Shown: piece by piece, positions 47,480-57,200 of the stretch | Position numbering within the stretch: position 1 is the first letter of the stretch | How the letters are laid out: every line of letters begins with the position of its first letter | Assembly (NCBI RefSeq): GCF_000741695.1 | Contig: NZ_JGZK01000013.1 | Location: forward strand, 1-64,000 | From: Bifidobacterium reuteri DSM 23975 | Lineage (GTDB): Bacteria > Actinomycetota > Actinomycetes > Actinomycetales > Bifidobacteriaceae | Reading direction: 5' to 3' | Length of the DNA: 64,000 bases | Notes under the pieces: generated by a model | What the model saw: the letters and a program-made list of their open reading frames with translations, nothing else | Told to the model about the DNA's origin: nothing | The model's database searches: none | Program-made: the position numbers and the translations under genes

Positions 47480-47640
47480 CCGGAGCCTCGGTGGATACAC
47501 GGCACTCCGCCCGGGCATGCCCGGCCTCGTCATCGAGGGCCACGACCTGTCCGAGGCCCTCGATGCGCTCGATGCACTCGACATGGCCGCGAACGGGAGC
47601 ATCGAAGAAGGAACGAAAAAGACCGGAAACCCTTGGAATC
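47480..47640 (+). pseudogene. Possible HicB-like or similar gene remnant
   Basis: An open frame after fic reads LGGYTALRPGMPGLVIEGHDLSEALDALDALD. The PGLVIEG-(H)DLSEALDAL wording resembles HicB-type antitoxins, but there is no start codon before the ATG at 47519 and no partner gene. It may be a decayed end of a transferred block that also brought fic. Weak. Confidence 0.3.
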
Positions 47641-47653
47641 GTTGGGTTTCCGG
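47623..47653. terminator. Terminator downstream of tRNA-Gly
   Basis: CCGGAAACCC (47623-47632) is perfectly inverted at 47644-47653. On the minus strand it is followed by TCTTTTTCG, so it ends the tRNA transcript. It also lies behind fic on the other strand. Confidence 0.85.
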
Positions 47654-47666
47654 CCTTTCAGCTTGG

Positions 47667-47737
47667 AGCGGATGACGGGAATCGAACCCGCGTAATCAGT
47701 TTGGAAGACTGAGGCTCTACCATTGAGCTACATCCGC
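47667..47737 (-). tRNA. tRNA-Gly (anticodon TCC)
   Basis: 71 bases on the minus strand. The acceptor stem GCGGATG pairs with CATCCGC. The D arm has AGCTCAATGGTAGAGC, the anticodon arm CAGTCTTCCAAACTG gives TCC, and the T arm has GGGTTCGATTCCC. CCA is not encoded. Confidence 0.95.
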
Positions 47738-47836
47738 GTGTAGGGCGTCGCTTTTGGCGACTTGAGACATTATACACAAATCCCAGAAAGCGGCAAGTCG
47801 CGCATACTCACGACGCCATCACACCCTCCAGAGCCA

Positions 47837-49864
47837 TTACAGCCGTACGAACCGCGCCTCATACGGGGCAAGGTCGGCGTCGAGCGGCTCCCTGACCACG
47901 GCGGTGCCCTGCTCGTCGGCACCTGGGTTCAGGTGCACGTGCTGCTCGTGTTCGGAGAAGCTGAACAGGCCGATCAGTACGGCACCGTCAACCTTGCGGA
48001 CCACGGCGAGCACGGCATCATTGGACGTATCCCACGTGGAGACCCAGGCGTCCGGGGCGAAGCACGGGTCGTGGCGCATCTCGCGCAGCCCCTCCATGCC
48101 TTTCCAGAGCCGGTTCTGCAGCGTGCCGGGCTTCTTGCGCAGCGCGGCCTTGTCCCAGTCGAACTTGCTGCGGTGGAGGTTGCGGCTGTCCTCCACACGA
48201 TCGGCATCATCCTTATATTCCCAGCCGTTGAGCTGACCGATTTCGTCGCCGCAGTTGAGCATCGGGAAGCCGCGCAGGAATGCCATGGTCTGATGCATCA
48301 GCAGGTCGCGCCTGATCGAAGTCTCCAGCAACGGCTTGTCATGGGTGATGACGGCCTTTTCGATGCCGCAGAACGATGCGGTGGTGCCGCAGTTGCGGGC
48401 GTCGCGCGTGGCCTCGTCGTAGTTGTAGAGCTCCCCCATCGACCAGCCGCCGAGCACCGCGCCCTCGTAGAAGTGATACAGATATTCCTTGTGCTTGAGC
48501 GGATCGATGCCGAGCTCATGTTCCACGTCCTCGTCCAGTCCCCAGCCGACATCGTCATGGCAGCGCAGATAGTTGACGAACCAGCAGTTCTCAGGCAGCG
48601 CGTCCAGCTTGTCGATCTGGGTCTTGAGCAGGCGCACGTCGCGGCTGGCAAGCGCGCTCCACAGGTTCACCATGACGGACACGTTGTACAGCATGTGGCA
48701 CTCGGGCGCTTCGCGAGTGCCGAAGTACGCCGCGAGTTCCTTGGGGGCCATGACGACTTCGCCCTTGAGCACCACGGCCGGGCAGACACATTCGAGGATG
48801 ATGCGCAGCATGCGCACGATGGTGTGGACCTGCGGCAGATTGCGGCAGTCGGTGCCGAGCTCCTTCCAGATGTACGGCACGGCGTCGATGCGGAAGACCT
48901 CCACACCGAGGTTCGCCAAGTGCATCACGCTGCTGAGCATCGCCACGAGCACCTTGGGGTTGCGATAGTTCAGGTCCCACTGGAACGGGTAGAACTGGGT
49001 CATGACCCACTTGCCCATCTGTTCGTTCCACGTGAAGTTGCCGGGCGCGGTGTTCGGGAAGACCTGCGGCACATGCTCTTCGTACTTGTCGGGCATGGTC
49101 CGGTCATCGAAGCAGAAGTAATAATCCTGATATTCCGGGTCGCCGGCCTGCGCGGCCTTGGCCCAGCGGTGGGTGGATGCGGTGTGGTTCATCACGAAGT
49201 CGATGCACAGGCTGATGCCGGCGCGGCGCAGCTTCTTGGCGAGATTCGCGAGGTCCTCATTGGTGCCGAGCTTCGGGTCGACGGTATCGAAATCCTCGAC
49301 CGCATAGCCGCCGTCATTGTTCGGGCGGGGCATCTGGAGCAGCGGCATGAGATGCAGGTAGGTGAGCTTCTGTTCCTTGAGGTACGGAATCTTGTCGGCG
49401 AGCTTCTTGAGGTCGCCGGCGAACAGGTCGGTGTACATGGTCATGCCGAACATGTCGCCGCGCTTGTACCAGTCCGGATCGGCTTCGCGGGACTTGTCGA
49501 GGCGCTTGAGGTCGGCGGGACGCTCGGCGTAGGCTTCGGCCATGGCACCGAGGAGTGCGCTGAAGTCTTCCGTGGCGGTTTCGCGCTCGCCGTACAGGCT
49601 CATGAACAGGCGCTCAAGTTCGGCTTTGTGCGATTTGAGACGGGAGAGGAACACAGGGCTCGGAGTAGTGCGCTTCGGTTTGGCCGCGGCAGCCGCGGTG
49701 ACGGATTTGGCTGCGGTCGGGCGCTTCGACGCTGCGGTTTTGGCTGGCTTTGGGGCCCTCGCCGCGGCCTTGGTCGCGGTCTTGGTCGCGCCGGTTTTGG
49801 CTGATTGCGCGGCCTTGGTGTCGCTGATAGTTGTGTGCTGTGCCGGCTGGTTGCCCTGAGCCAT
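47837..49864 (-). CDS. Amylosucrase (GH13 subfamily 4)
   Basis: 675 residues. It makes alpha-1,4-glucan from sucrose, releasing fructose, and can act as a sucrose hydrolase. Signature segments are MYTDLFAGDLKKLADKIPYLKEQKLTYLHLMPLLQMP and FYPFQWDLNYRNP. The catalytic Asp is in FRIDAVPYIW (about residue 326), the acid Glu in LKGEVVM (about 365) and the third Asp in RCHDDVGWG (about 436). Residues 20-75 are an odd Ala/Lys/Thr/Pro tail like histone H1 (KTGATKTATKAAARAPKP). ATG 49864 follows AAGGAG at seven bases. Two LacI-type palindromes lie just upstream. Confidence 0.9.
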   Translation of the reverse strand: MAQGNQPAQHTTISDTKAAQSAKTGATKTATKAAARAPKPAKTAASKRPTAAKSVTAAAAAKPKRTTPSPVFLSRLKSHKAELERLFMSLYGERETATEDFSALLGAMAEAYAERPADLKRLDKSREADPDWYKRGDMFGMTMYTDLFAGDLKKLADKIPYLKEQKLTYLHLMPLLQMPRPNNDGGYAVEDFDTVDPKLGTNEDLANLAKKLRRAGISLCIDFVMNHTASTHRWAKAAQAGDPEYQDYYFCFDDRTMPDKYEEHVPQVFPNTAPGNFTWNEQMGKWVMTQFYPFQWDLNYRNPKVLVAMLSSVMHLANLGVEVFRIDAVPYIWKELGTDCRNLPQVHTIVRMLRIILECVCPAVVLKGEVVMAPKELAAYFGTREAPECHMLYNVSVMVNLWSALASRDVRLLKTQIDKLDALPENCWFVNYLRCHDDVGWGLDEDVEHELGIDPLKHKEYLYHFYEGAVLGGWSMGELYNYDEATRDARNCGTTASFCGIEKAVITHDKPLLETSIRRDLLMHQTMAFLRGFPMLNCGDEIGQLNGWEYKDDADRVEDSRNLHRSKFDWDKAALRKKPGTLQNRLWKGMEGLREMRHDPCFAPDAWVSTWDTSNDAVLAVVRKVDGAVLIGLFSFSEHEQHVHLNPGADEQGTAVVREPLDADLAPYEARFVRL

Positions 49865-49896
49865 CGGAAACTCCTTCGTTCCATGCTTCATATCTG

Positions 49897-49912
49897 CGTC
49901 AACCGATTGACG
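49897..49912. promoter_or_regulatory. LacI-type operator of the amylosucrase gene, proximal
   Basis: CGTCAACCGATTGACG is an inverted repeat with a central C-G, the common form of LacI-family operators. The core GTCAACCGATTGAC differs by one base from the motifs at 278 and 458. Confidence 0.6.
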
Positions 49913-49927
49913 TTGACGCCTATCATA

Positions 49928-49941
49928 TCGAACCGGTTCGA
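49928..49941. promoter_or_regulatory. LacI-type operator of the amylosucrase gene, distal
   Basis: TCGAACCGGTTCGA is a perfect 14 base palindrome of the LacI-family type, 63 bases before the start codon. Regulation by a sucrose or glucose-dependent repressor is inferred. Confidence 0.65.
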
Positions 49942-50084
49942 CGGGATGGCGCGCGACACACCGGAGAGGAACCGGCATCCCAGCGACCCCATGCGCATTG
50001 TGTTGCGCGAGGCACCGGATGCAATTGAGAGTGAGATGGAGGGGCGCGATTGGGAGTGCGATTGAGGCGACGGTCGCTCGAGAA

Positions 50085-50636
50085 TCAAACGGCGATCATC
50101 ACTACAGCCGAAGCAATGGGACCGTCATGGCTCAGGGAAATATGAACGCCGGGAATCGGACCCGCGCAATCGGCACTATCTGCGCGAAGATGCTGTGCTC
50201 CGTTGCCATCGGTGTAACGATCCGCCACCCCGCCGTCAGAGATACGCGGCATGGATGGCGAACCGGTAGAGGGCCCATCGCCGGCCAGCGAATCGCGGAA
50301 CTCCCGCATCGCCCTGCCGGACAGCATCACATGCGGCACACCGCGCGAATCGTCAAGGATCTCGACCTCGCGCCACGGGAAGTCGTCCAGCGTGAACGGA
50401 TAAGGCTTCTCCCCCAGCGCCTCGCACCACGCTTTGAGGAACGCCTCCTTGCCTGCCCATTTGACGGCCAGATGCACGGCCTCGCTGTCGTTTTTGACGC
50501 GCGCGCGTTCGCTCACCTGCCGAAGCTCGCGCACCGAGAACAGCGAGCGCATGCGCGTGCCCGGCTCGGCGAGCTGCGTCGCAAACGCCGCCACATCCAC
50601 CACGTCATGACCCAATCCACGCACGCCCATGGCCAT
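50085..50636 (-). CDS. acpS: Holo-[acyl-carrier-protein] synthase
   Basis: Moves the phosphopantetheine arm from CoA to the carrier domain of the fatty acid synthase encoded next to it. The 183 residue protein has the AcpS motifs GLGHDVVDVAAF (Mg-binding Asp), LAVKWAGKEAFLKAW and, at the C-terminus, VHISLSHDGPIASAVV. The usual length is about 120-130; the surplus is an insertion near residues 120-160 rich in Ser, Gly and Asp (SLAGDGPSTGSPSMPRISDGG). ATG 50636 has GGGAGG five bases upstream. A GTG at 50642 is less likely. Confidence 0.92.
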   Translation of the reverse strand: MAMGVRGLGHDVVDVAAFATQLAEPGTRMRSLFSVRELRQVSERARVKNDSEAVHLAVKWAGKEAFLKAWCEALGEKPYPFTLDDFPWREVEILDDSRGVPHVMLSGRAMREFRDSLAGDGPSTGSPSMPRISDGGVADRYTDGNGAQHLRADSADCAGPIPGVHISLSHDGPIASAVVMIAV

Positions 50637-50748
50637 ATTCACCTCCCTTAATGCTTGATCGCACGCATTTCAACAGTAGAACACCTGTCAGCAAGCCGTC
50701 ACGCATTGCCGACACGACCCTATTCTCGCCTTGCGGCAACGCGCGCAG

Positions 50749-50921
50749 CTAGTGGTCCGTCTCGTAATTGGTTGAGTGGTGTTGGCCCCCTGATGGGACG
50801 TTGCCATGAAACAGACAGCGGTGGTATTTTGGCCCCCTCTGACGAGGGGGCTGTCAGCGAAGCTGACTGGGGGAGAGACAGGAGAAGCAGTGCTCAATCA
50901 TTTGTGAGACAGACCACTAGT
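50749..50921. mobile_element. MITE-like element with 28 bp terminal inverted repeats
   Basis: The ends CTAGTGGTCCGTCTCG... (50749-50776) and ...GTGAGACAGACCACTAG (50894-50921) are inverted and match at about 23 of 28 positions. The 173 bp element encodes no protein and carries palindromic repeat R3 inside it. It lies between acpS and the end of fas. Confidence 0.7.
50831..50878. repeat. Palindromic repeat R3 (REP-like family)
   Basis: GGCCCCCTCTGACGAGGGGGCT, then a GTCAGCGAAGCTGAC hairpin, then GGGGGAGAG. The two-hairpin layout is the full form of the family. Confidence 0.85.
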
Positions 50922-50939
50922 AGAAACATGCATTCTCGC

Positions 50940-51129
50940 TTACAAGGGGTTGATTTTCGTCTTCAGGAGCATCTATCGGCGCTACGAGGGGTTGCCGTCC
51001 GCAATACCCGGCTGACAAAACGGCGTAATGGCGTAGTCATCACGCACTGTATAGCCGTAGATACATTGGCGAGCAGCCCCTCATAACGCAGATAGATGTT
51101 CCCAGAAGCGGAAATCAGCCCCTCGTAAC
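50940..51129. repeat. Long inverted repeat with 55 base arms
   Basis: The arm 50940-50994 (TTACAAGGGGTTGATTTTCG...) matches the inverse of 51074-51129 at roughly three positions in four. CATCTAT and ACGAGGGG are kept in both arms. The roughly 80 base centre is unrelated to any gene. Either a MITE relic or a large RNA hairpin. Confidence 0.65.
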
Positions 51130-51133
51130 GCAG

Positions 51134-51157
51134 AAAGCCCCTCCGAAAAGGGGCTTT
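51134..51157. terminator. Bidirectional hairpin
   Basis: AAAGCCCCT (51134-51142) is perfectly inverted at 51149-51157 (loop CCGAAA), with T runs on both sides. A likely terminator for transcripts leaving fas. Confidence 0.8.
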
Positions 51158-51184
51158 TCGCGCGAATCGCCCGTAGGCGAAGTG

Positions 51185-51211
51185 AGCGGGGCACACCACA
51201 GGTGCCCCGCT
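51185..51211 (-). terminator. Hairpin just after fas
   Basis: AGCGGGGCAC (51185-51194) is perfectly inverted at 51202-51211, 28 bases past the fas stop. No T run follows, so it may stabilise the mRNA end with the hairpin at 51134 finishing transcription. Confidence 0.7.
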
Positions 51212-51238
51212 AGGGAATCCTGATGCGAACCGAGGAAA

Positions 51239-54200
51239 TCAGGCTTCGAAGAAGCCGGATTCGCCGAGGCGAGCATCAGGATTCAGCAGCATCGCCTTTT
51301 CGACCTCGTGGTGGTCGTAGCCACGACCATCCTCATGGAAGCGACGGTTGTCGATCGGCTCGTAGAGCGCCGCACGGCCCATCATGCCTTCCTCGAGGTG
51401 GCGCTGACCTGCCGCCAGACGCGCGTTGGCACGCTCGCGCCAAGCCTCCAGCGCGGCCTCGCCGTCAGCCTTGGCCACGGCGGCCTCGAAGGCACCGGGG
51501 TGCACCAGCGCCACGAATCCGGAGACGTGTCCGAAGCCGAGCGAGGTGGCCAAGCCGGCCTTGACCGGACGGCCCGGCGTGACGCGACCGAACTCGTCCT
51601 CACCGCCACCGATGCGCAGCGGCTTGCGCAGCCAGACCATGTGATCGTCGCGCTCAAGCTTCGGATCGACGCAGTCGAGCGAGGCATTGCCCGGAATCAC
51701 ACCGGACTTGAACAGCTGCGTCAGGCCGTTGACCTGGAAGACGCAGGCACCGCCCTTGGCGTGGCCGGTGAGCGTCTTCTGCGAAATCACGAACAGCGGG
51801 TTGCCGTCCGCGCGTCCGATGGCGTGGGCCAGCGTGTTGTGCAGCTCGGACTCGTTCGGGTCATTGGCGTTGGTGGACGTATCGTGCTTGGAGACCACGG
51901 CGATGTCGTCCGCCGTGACACCAAGACGGGCCAGATCATGCACCAGCTTGGAGTCGCGACCGCCGAGGCCGGCCGCTAGGGCGCCAAGGCCCGGTGCCGG
52001 AATCGAGGTGTGTGCGCCATCCGCGTAGCTGTGGATGAAGCCGACCACGGCCGCGACAGGCAGGCCGAGTTTCAGGGCCAGGTCGCCACGGGTCACGAGG
52101 ATCGTGCCGCCACCCTGGGACTCCAGGAAGCCGCCACGGCGACGGTCGTTCGCGCGGCTGAAGAAGCGCGCGTCGATGCCCTTGCCGTACATCTCCTCGG
52201 AGTTGGCGGTGGCGTTCATGTTGCCGAAGCCGATCACCGATTCCACGCCGATGTCGTCGATTGCACCGGTGACCACGAAGTCGGCCTTGCCGAGCGCGAT
52301 CTTGTCGACGCCCTCCTCCAGCGACACAGCGGCGGTGGCGCAGGCGGAGACCGGCTGGATCATATTGCCGTAACCGCCGATGTAGGACTGCATGACGTGC
52401 GCGGCCACCACGTTCGGCAGCGCCTCCTGCAGGATGTCGGTCGGGATCTCGTGGTTCAGGAAGCGGTCGAGGTACAGCTTGCGCATCGACATCATGCCGC
52501 CGAAGCCGGTGCCCTGGGTCGAAGCCACCAACGAGGGGTGAATCGACTGGAGGATTTCGGTCGGGGTGAAGCCGGCCGCCAGATAGGCGTCCACGGTGGT
52601 CACGATGTTCCACAGCGCGATCTCGTCCACGTCGCCGACCATCGAGGCCGGGATGCCCCAGCGGGTCGGGTCGAAGCCGGTCGGGAACTGGCCGCCGACC
52701 GTGCGGGTCATGGTGGCGCGGCGCGGCACGCGAATCATCGAGCCGGCGTGACGGGTCACGTTCCATTCGCCGGATTCAGCATCCGCGGCGATGGAGGTGT
52801 GCGCCTCGTCCAGCTTGACGTACTCGCGCGCAACCTCCTCGGACGGCACGGAGAAGGTGACGTCGTGGTCGAGGTAGACCTCGGCTTCCTCCTCGTCGGC
52901 GCCGTCCTTGTAGTCGTTGCCCATGCCGGTCTCGAACGGACGGATGCCGGAGCGGGCCACGACCTCGTCGTGGTAGCGTTCGGCGATGTCCTCCTCGGGC
53001 ACCAGGTTGCCGTCCGTGTCATACCAACCGGGCTTCGGGCTGTCCTGCCAGGTAAGCAGGCCCATGCTCCACGCCAGTTCGAGCACCGCTCCGGCGCTCA
53101 GGTCGACGGTGCCGTCCGGGTGGATGCCGAGTTCGGCTTCCGCACGGGTGCGGCCGGAGCCCCATGGGCCCAGCTCGCCGATGGACACGATGACGATCTC
53201 GTCCTCCGGGCGGGCGGTGACGCTCTGCCAATCAGCGAGGTCGACCGGGGCCTGCTTGGCGATAATCGGGGTGGGCAGCGCCTTGATGGCGGAGCCTTCG
53301 GCGCTGTTCTCCGGCTTCTCTCCCTCAGTCGCGCTGCGCGCGCCAGCTCCCTCATCAGAGGGAGCTTCCTTAGCGGCGTCGGCCATCGCCTCCGCGCGCA
53401 GGGCCTTGATGTCGATGGGCTCGCTGCCGAGGCCACCGGTCAGGTCCACGTCGAGCGGATGCTGGACGGCTGCCGCACGCGATTCCGCAGTGCACAGGTC
53501 GAGCAGCCTGACCGCGATCTGCGCGGTGGAATAGGTGTGGATGCCATGGCGCTCGACGACGGCGACCAGCGGATCGTTGCCGCCCATGAGGCCGGTGCCG
53601 CGCACCCAGCCGATCTTCGGGTGGGCGAAGGTCACGCGACCGGCCCATGCGTCGCGCTCGGCGCGCGCACGGTTCACGATGGCGTCGAAGGCGCTCTTGA
53701 CTTCACCGTATGCACCGTCGCCACCGAAGACGCCACGGTTCGGGGAGCCGGGCAGCACCACGTGCAGCTTGTGCTGCACGTTGGTGTCCTCGCCGATCTT
53801 CGAGAAGCCGGCGATGGCGCGTTCCACGCCCCACAGCATGAGTCGGGCCTGCGATTCGAACAGGTCGCCGGCGTCGGCCAAGGTGCCGTGCACTGGCGGG
53901 GCGGCGAACGGGAAGAACAGGGTCGGCTCCCACGCCGGCTTCAGGATGGTCGTGGTGGCGCCGGAGGTCTTCTTCTGCTCGTGGCCTACCCAGTCGACCA
54001 GCGCGTCCACGTCACGGTAGCTGGACAGGTTGGCCGGGACCAGCCAGAGCTTGGCGCTGCCGGTGGCGTGCTCGCGGTACGCCTGCTTGGCCCATGCCTT
54101 GATGGACGGCTTGAAGCTGTGCGAGGTGGCCACCACGGTGGCGCCTCCAGCGAGCAGGCCTTCGACCACTTGGGCGGCGATCGAGTTCGGGCTCACGCCG

Positions 54201-57200
54201 GTCACGATGGCGATGTCGTTCGCGAAGCGGGATGCGTTCTTGTCGGCGACGGCTTCGAGGGCTTCAGAAGCGACGCGAGCGAAGGCATCGCGCAGGATGC
54301 TCTTGGTCTCTCCCTCAGTCGCGCTGCGCACGCCAGCTCTCTCATCAGAGGGAGCTTGAGAGGCATACCACTGGGCTTCGGCTGCGATGGCCTTGCCGAG
54401 GCCGATGAAGCTGCCGTTCAGAGCCGAAGCGTCCTGCTCATAGAACGCGCGGGCCAGATCCTCGCGGGCGGAGGCCCAACGGTCGTCGAAGAGGATGGCC
54501 TTGTTGGCGTCGAACCGCGGTGCCACCTGCTTGGGCCAGTCGGAGCCGAGTTCGGCTTCGACGGCGGCCACTACGGCCGCGTTCTCATCCTCGCCTTCCT
54601 CGGGCACAGGCGCGGCCACGCCGAGCTCGCCCAACACGAACCGGGCGGTGGCGGCGAGCACGCCGTTGGCACCGGTGAACTTCTCGGCGAAGGCGTCCAG
54701 CGCGGCGGAGTCGACCACGGCACCGCCAGCAGCGCCACCGGCGGTGGGCAGTGCGACGGCAACGCCCTTAAGCTGCGCCACGGCTTCGACGGCGGCATCG
54801 ATGAGCTTGTCGGCCTCGGACTTGTTCTGCACGGCCGAGGTAGGCAGCTTGGCCAGATCGCCGCCGCGGGAGCTGGCGCCTTCACGGGTGTCGAGCAGGA
54901 GCGCGGCGAGTACGCTGGCCACCCAGCCCTCGCCGAGCTGCCAGACGTTGGTCACGCGGTCGCGGATGTACTGTTGCTTGACGCCTGCGGCGCCGAACAG
55001 CGCACGCAGACGGTCGCGCAGGGCTTCGGACAGCACTGCACCGAACGGCTTGTAGTTCGGGGCTGCCTTGTTGACGATGACGGCGAGCTTGTCGAGCGTG
55101 GCCTCGGCCGCACCGTCCACGCTGGCCACGCCGAGCTCGGAACTGATGTCCATGAGCAGCTGGTTACGACGCGAGGAGACGCCGTTGGTCAGCGTGTCGG
55201 TGGTGTCGTTGCTGCCGATCTGGTCGATGCGCAGCTTGGCGGAGTAGGCCATGAGCACGCCGATGGCGTCGGAGGCCTTGAACGGGAGGTCCGGCACGGA
55301 GGCTCCCGACGGAGCACCGGCGGGAGCGGAGACCGCTGGAGCGGACGCGGTACTTGCCTGCTTCTCTCCCCCAGTCACGGCGTGCGCCGTGCCAGCCCGT
55401 CCTGCAATTACAGAGCCTTCGGCCGTTTTTTCAGCTCGACTGTCGTCTCGCATCTTGCCTGCGAGAAGTCCACTGGACTTCTCGCTTAACGGCAAGATCC
55501 CGTCAGAGGGGGCCGAACCCAACTTGGCGACTGCGGAGCCGCCGGCGGGAGCGGTTTCGACCGGCGCAGGAGCCGCGGACGAGGCTCCAGCGGACTCGTC
55601 CGTGTCCTCTTCGGGCATCAGTGAATCCGAATCGGTCATGTACACGCGGCCTTCATCGCGGCCGACGTTGTAGACCACCGTATCGTTGCCGGCGAACGCG
55701 GGCAGGCGCAGGGTCTTGGCACCGAGGTTGGCCAGGGTCGGCGCGTTGCCGAGGCCGACCTCCACGTACTCCTCGACGCCGAGGCCGCACTGTTCGCGCT
55801 TGCCGAACAGCAGCGCCTGGGTCTCGATCCAACGCACCGGGGATGCGAACTGCCAGGAGAGCAGCTCGGTGAGCAGGAGTCGGCCGAGCTTCTGGTCGTC
55901 GGCGGCGTAGGAATCCCACACGGCCGGGTTGTCCAGCGCCTCCTTGATACGCTCGGACGGCACCACTTCGAGGATCTTTGCGGCGAATTCCTTGGTCATT
56001 TCGAACGGTGCGGCCACAAGGTTCGGGATGTAACGGCCCACCAGACGTCCGCGATAGTCGATGTGCTGCGGCAGCAGCGCGTCGAGCTTGTCGCGGAACT
56101 CCGGCACGCCCTTCCTGAGCAGTGTGGAGTGGAACGGCACATCGATGCCGGGCACCAGCATGAAGGCAGGCTTGCCGCCCGCCTCCTTGGCGCGGCGGTT
56201 CGCATCCTCCTTGAGCGCCTTGAGACCGGCGATCGTGCCGGCAATGGCGTACTGCTGGCCGGCGAGGTTGTAGTTCACGATCTGCAGGAACTCGCCGCTG
56301 GCCTTGGCCACGGATTCCACGTAGTCACGCACGTGCGCGTCGTCCACGCCGAACTGGTTCGGACGCAGCGCGCCCATGCGGTAGTTGGAGCGGCCTTGGG
56401 CGTCGCGATCGATGAGATGGTGCATGGTGGAGCCGCGGTGGAACACGAGCTCGAGCACGGTCTCCAACGGAATCACGCCGGCGAACGCGGACAGCGCGTT
56501 GTATTCGCCGAGCGAGTGGCCGGCGAAGTAGGCGGGCCAGATGTCGGCGCCGGCCTCGCGCAGACGGGCGGTCTGCGCGAAGGCCACGGTGGCGAGCGCC
56601 ACCTGGGTGAACTGGGTGAGGTTGAGCAGTCCTTCCGGATGACGGTAGGTGACGCCGTTGGCGGTGAGTTCCTTGGGGTTATCGCGCACGAGGCCGATGA
56701 TCGAGAAGCCGAGCTTGGCGCGGGTGAGCTTGTCGGCGCGCTCCCACACATCGCGGGCGGCGGCGGACTTGGCGCGCTCGTCGAGCACCATGCCCTGCTT
56801 CTGGATGCCCTGGCCGGGGTAGACGAAGGCCGCGCGGGGCGCGCGCACCAGCGCGGTGCCGCGGGAGACGAGCTGGCCGTCGATGCGGCAGGTGACCTCG
56901 AAGGTCATGCCGCCGTGGCGCACCTTGCCGACGCGCTCCACGGAGATCTCGACGACATCGCCCAGCTGCACCATGCCGTACATGTTGTAGGTCCAGCCGG
57001 CAATCTCATAGTGGGCGCCCTTCTCGTCCAATGCCTGCACCGCGTGCTGGGCGGTGGCGGACAGCCACATGCCGTGCACGAGCGGTGCCTGCAGACCGGA
57101 GATGCGTGCGCCGCGCACCGAAGTGTGGATCGGGTTGAAGTCGCCGGTAGTGCGGGCGAACGCGGTCATGTCCGTGGGGGCGGTAACCTTCACGCGGCGC

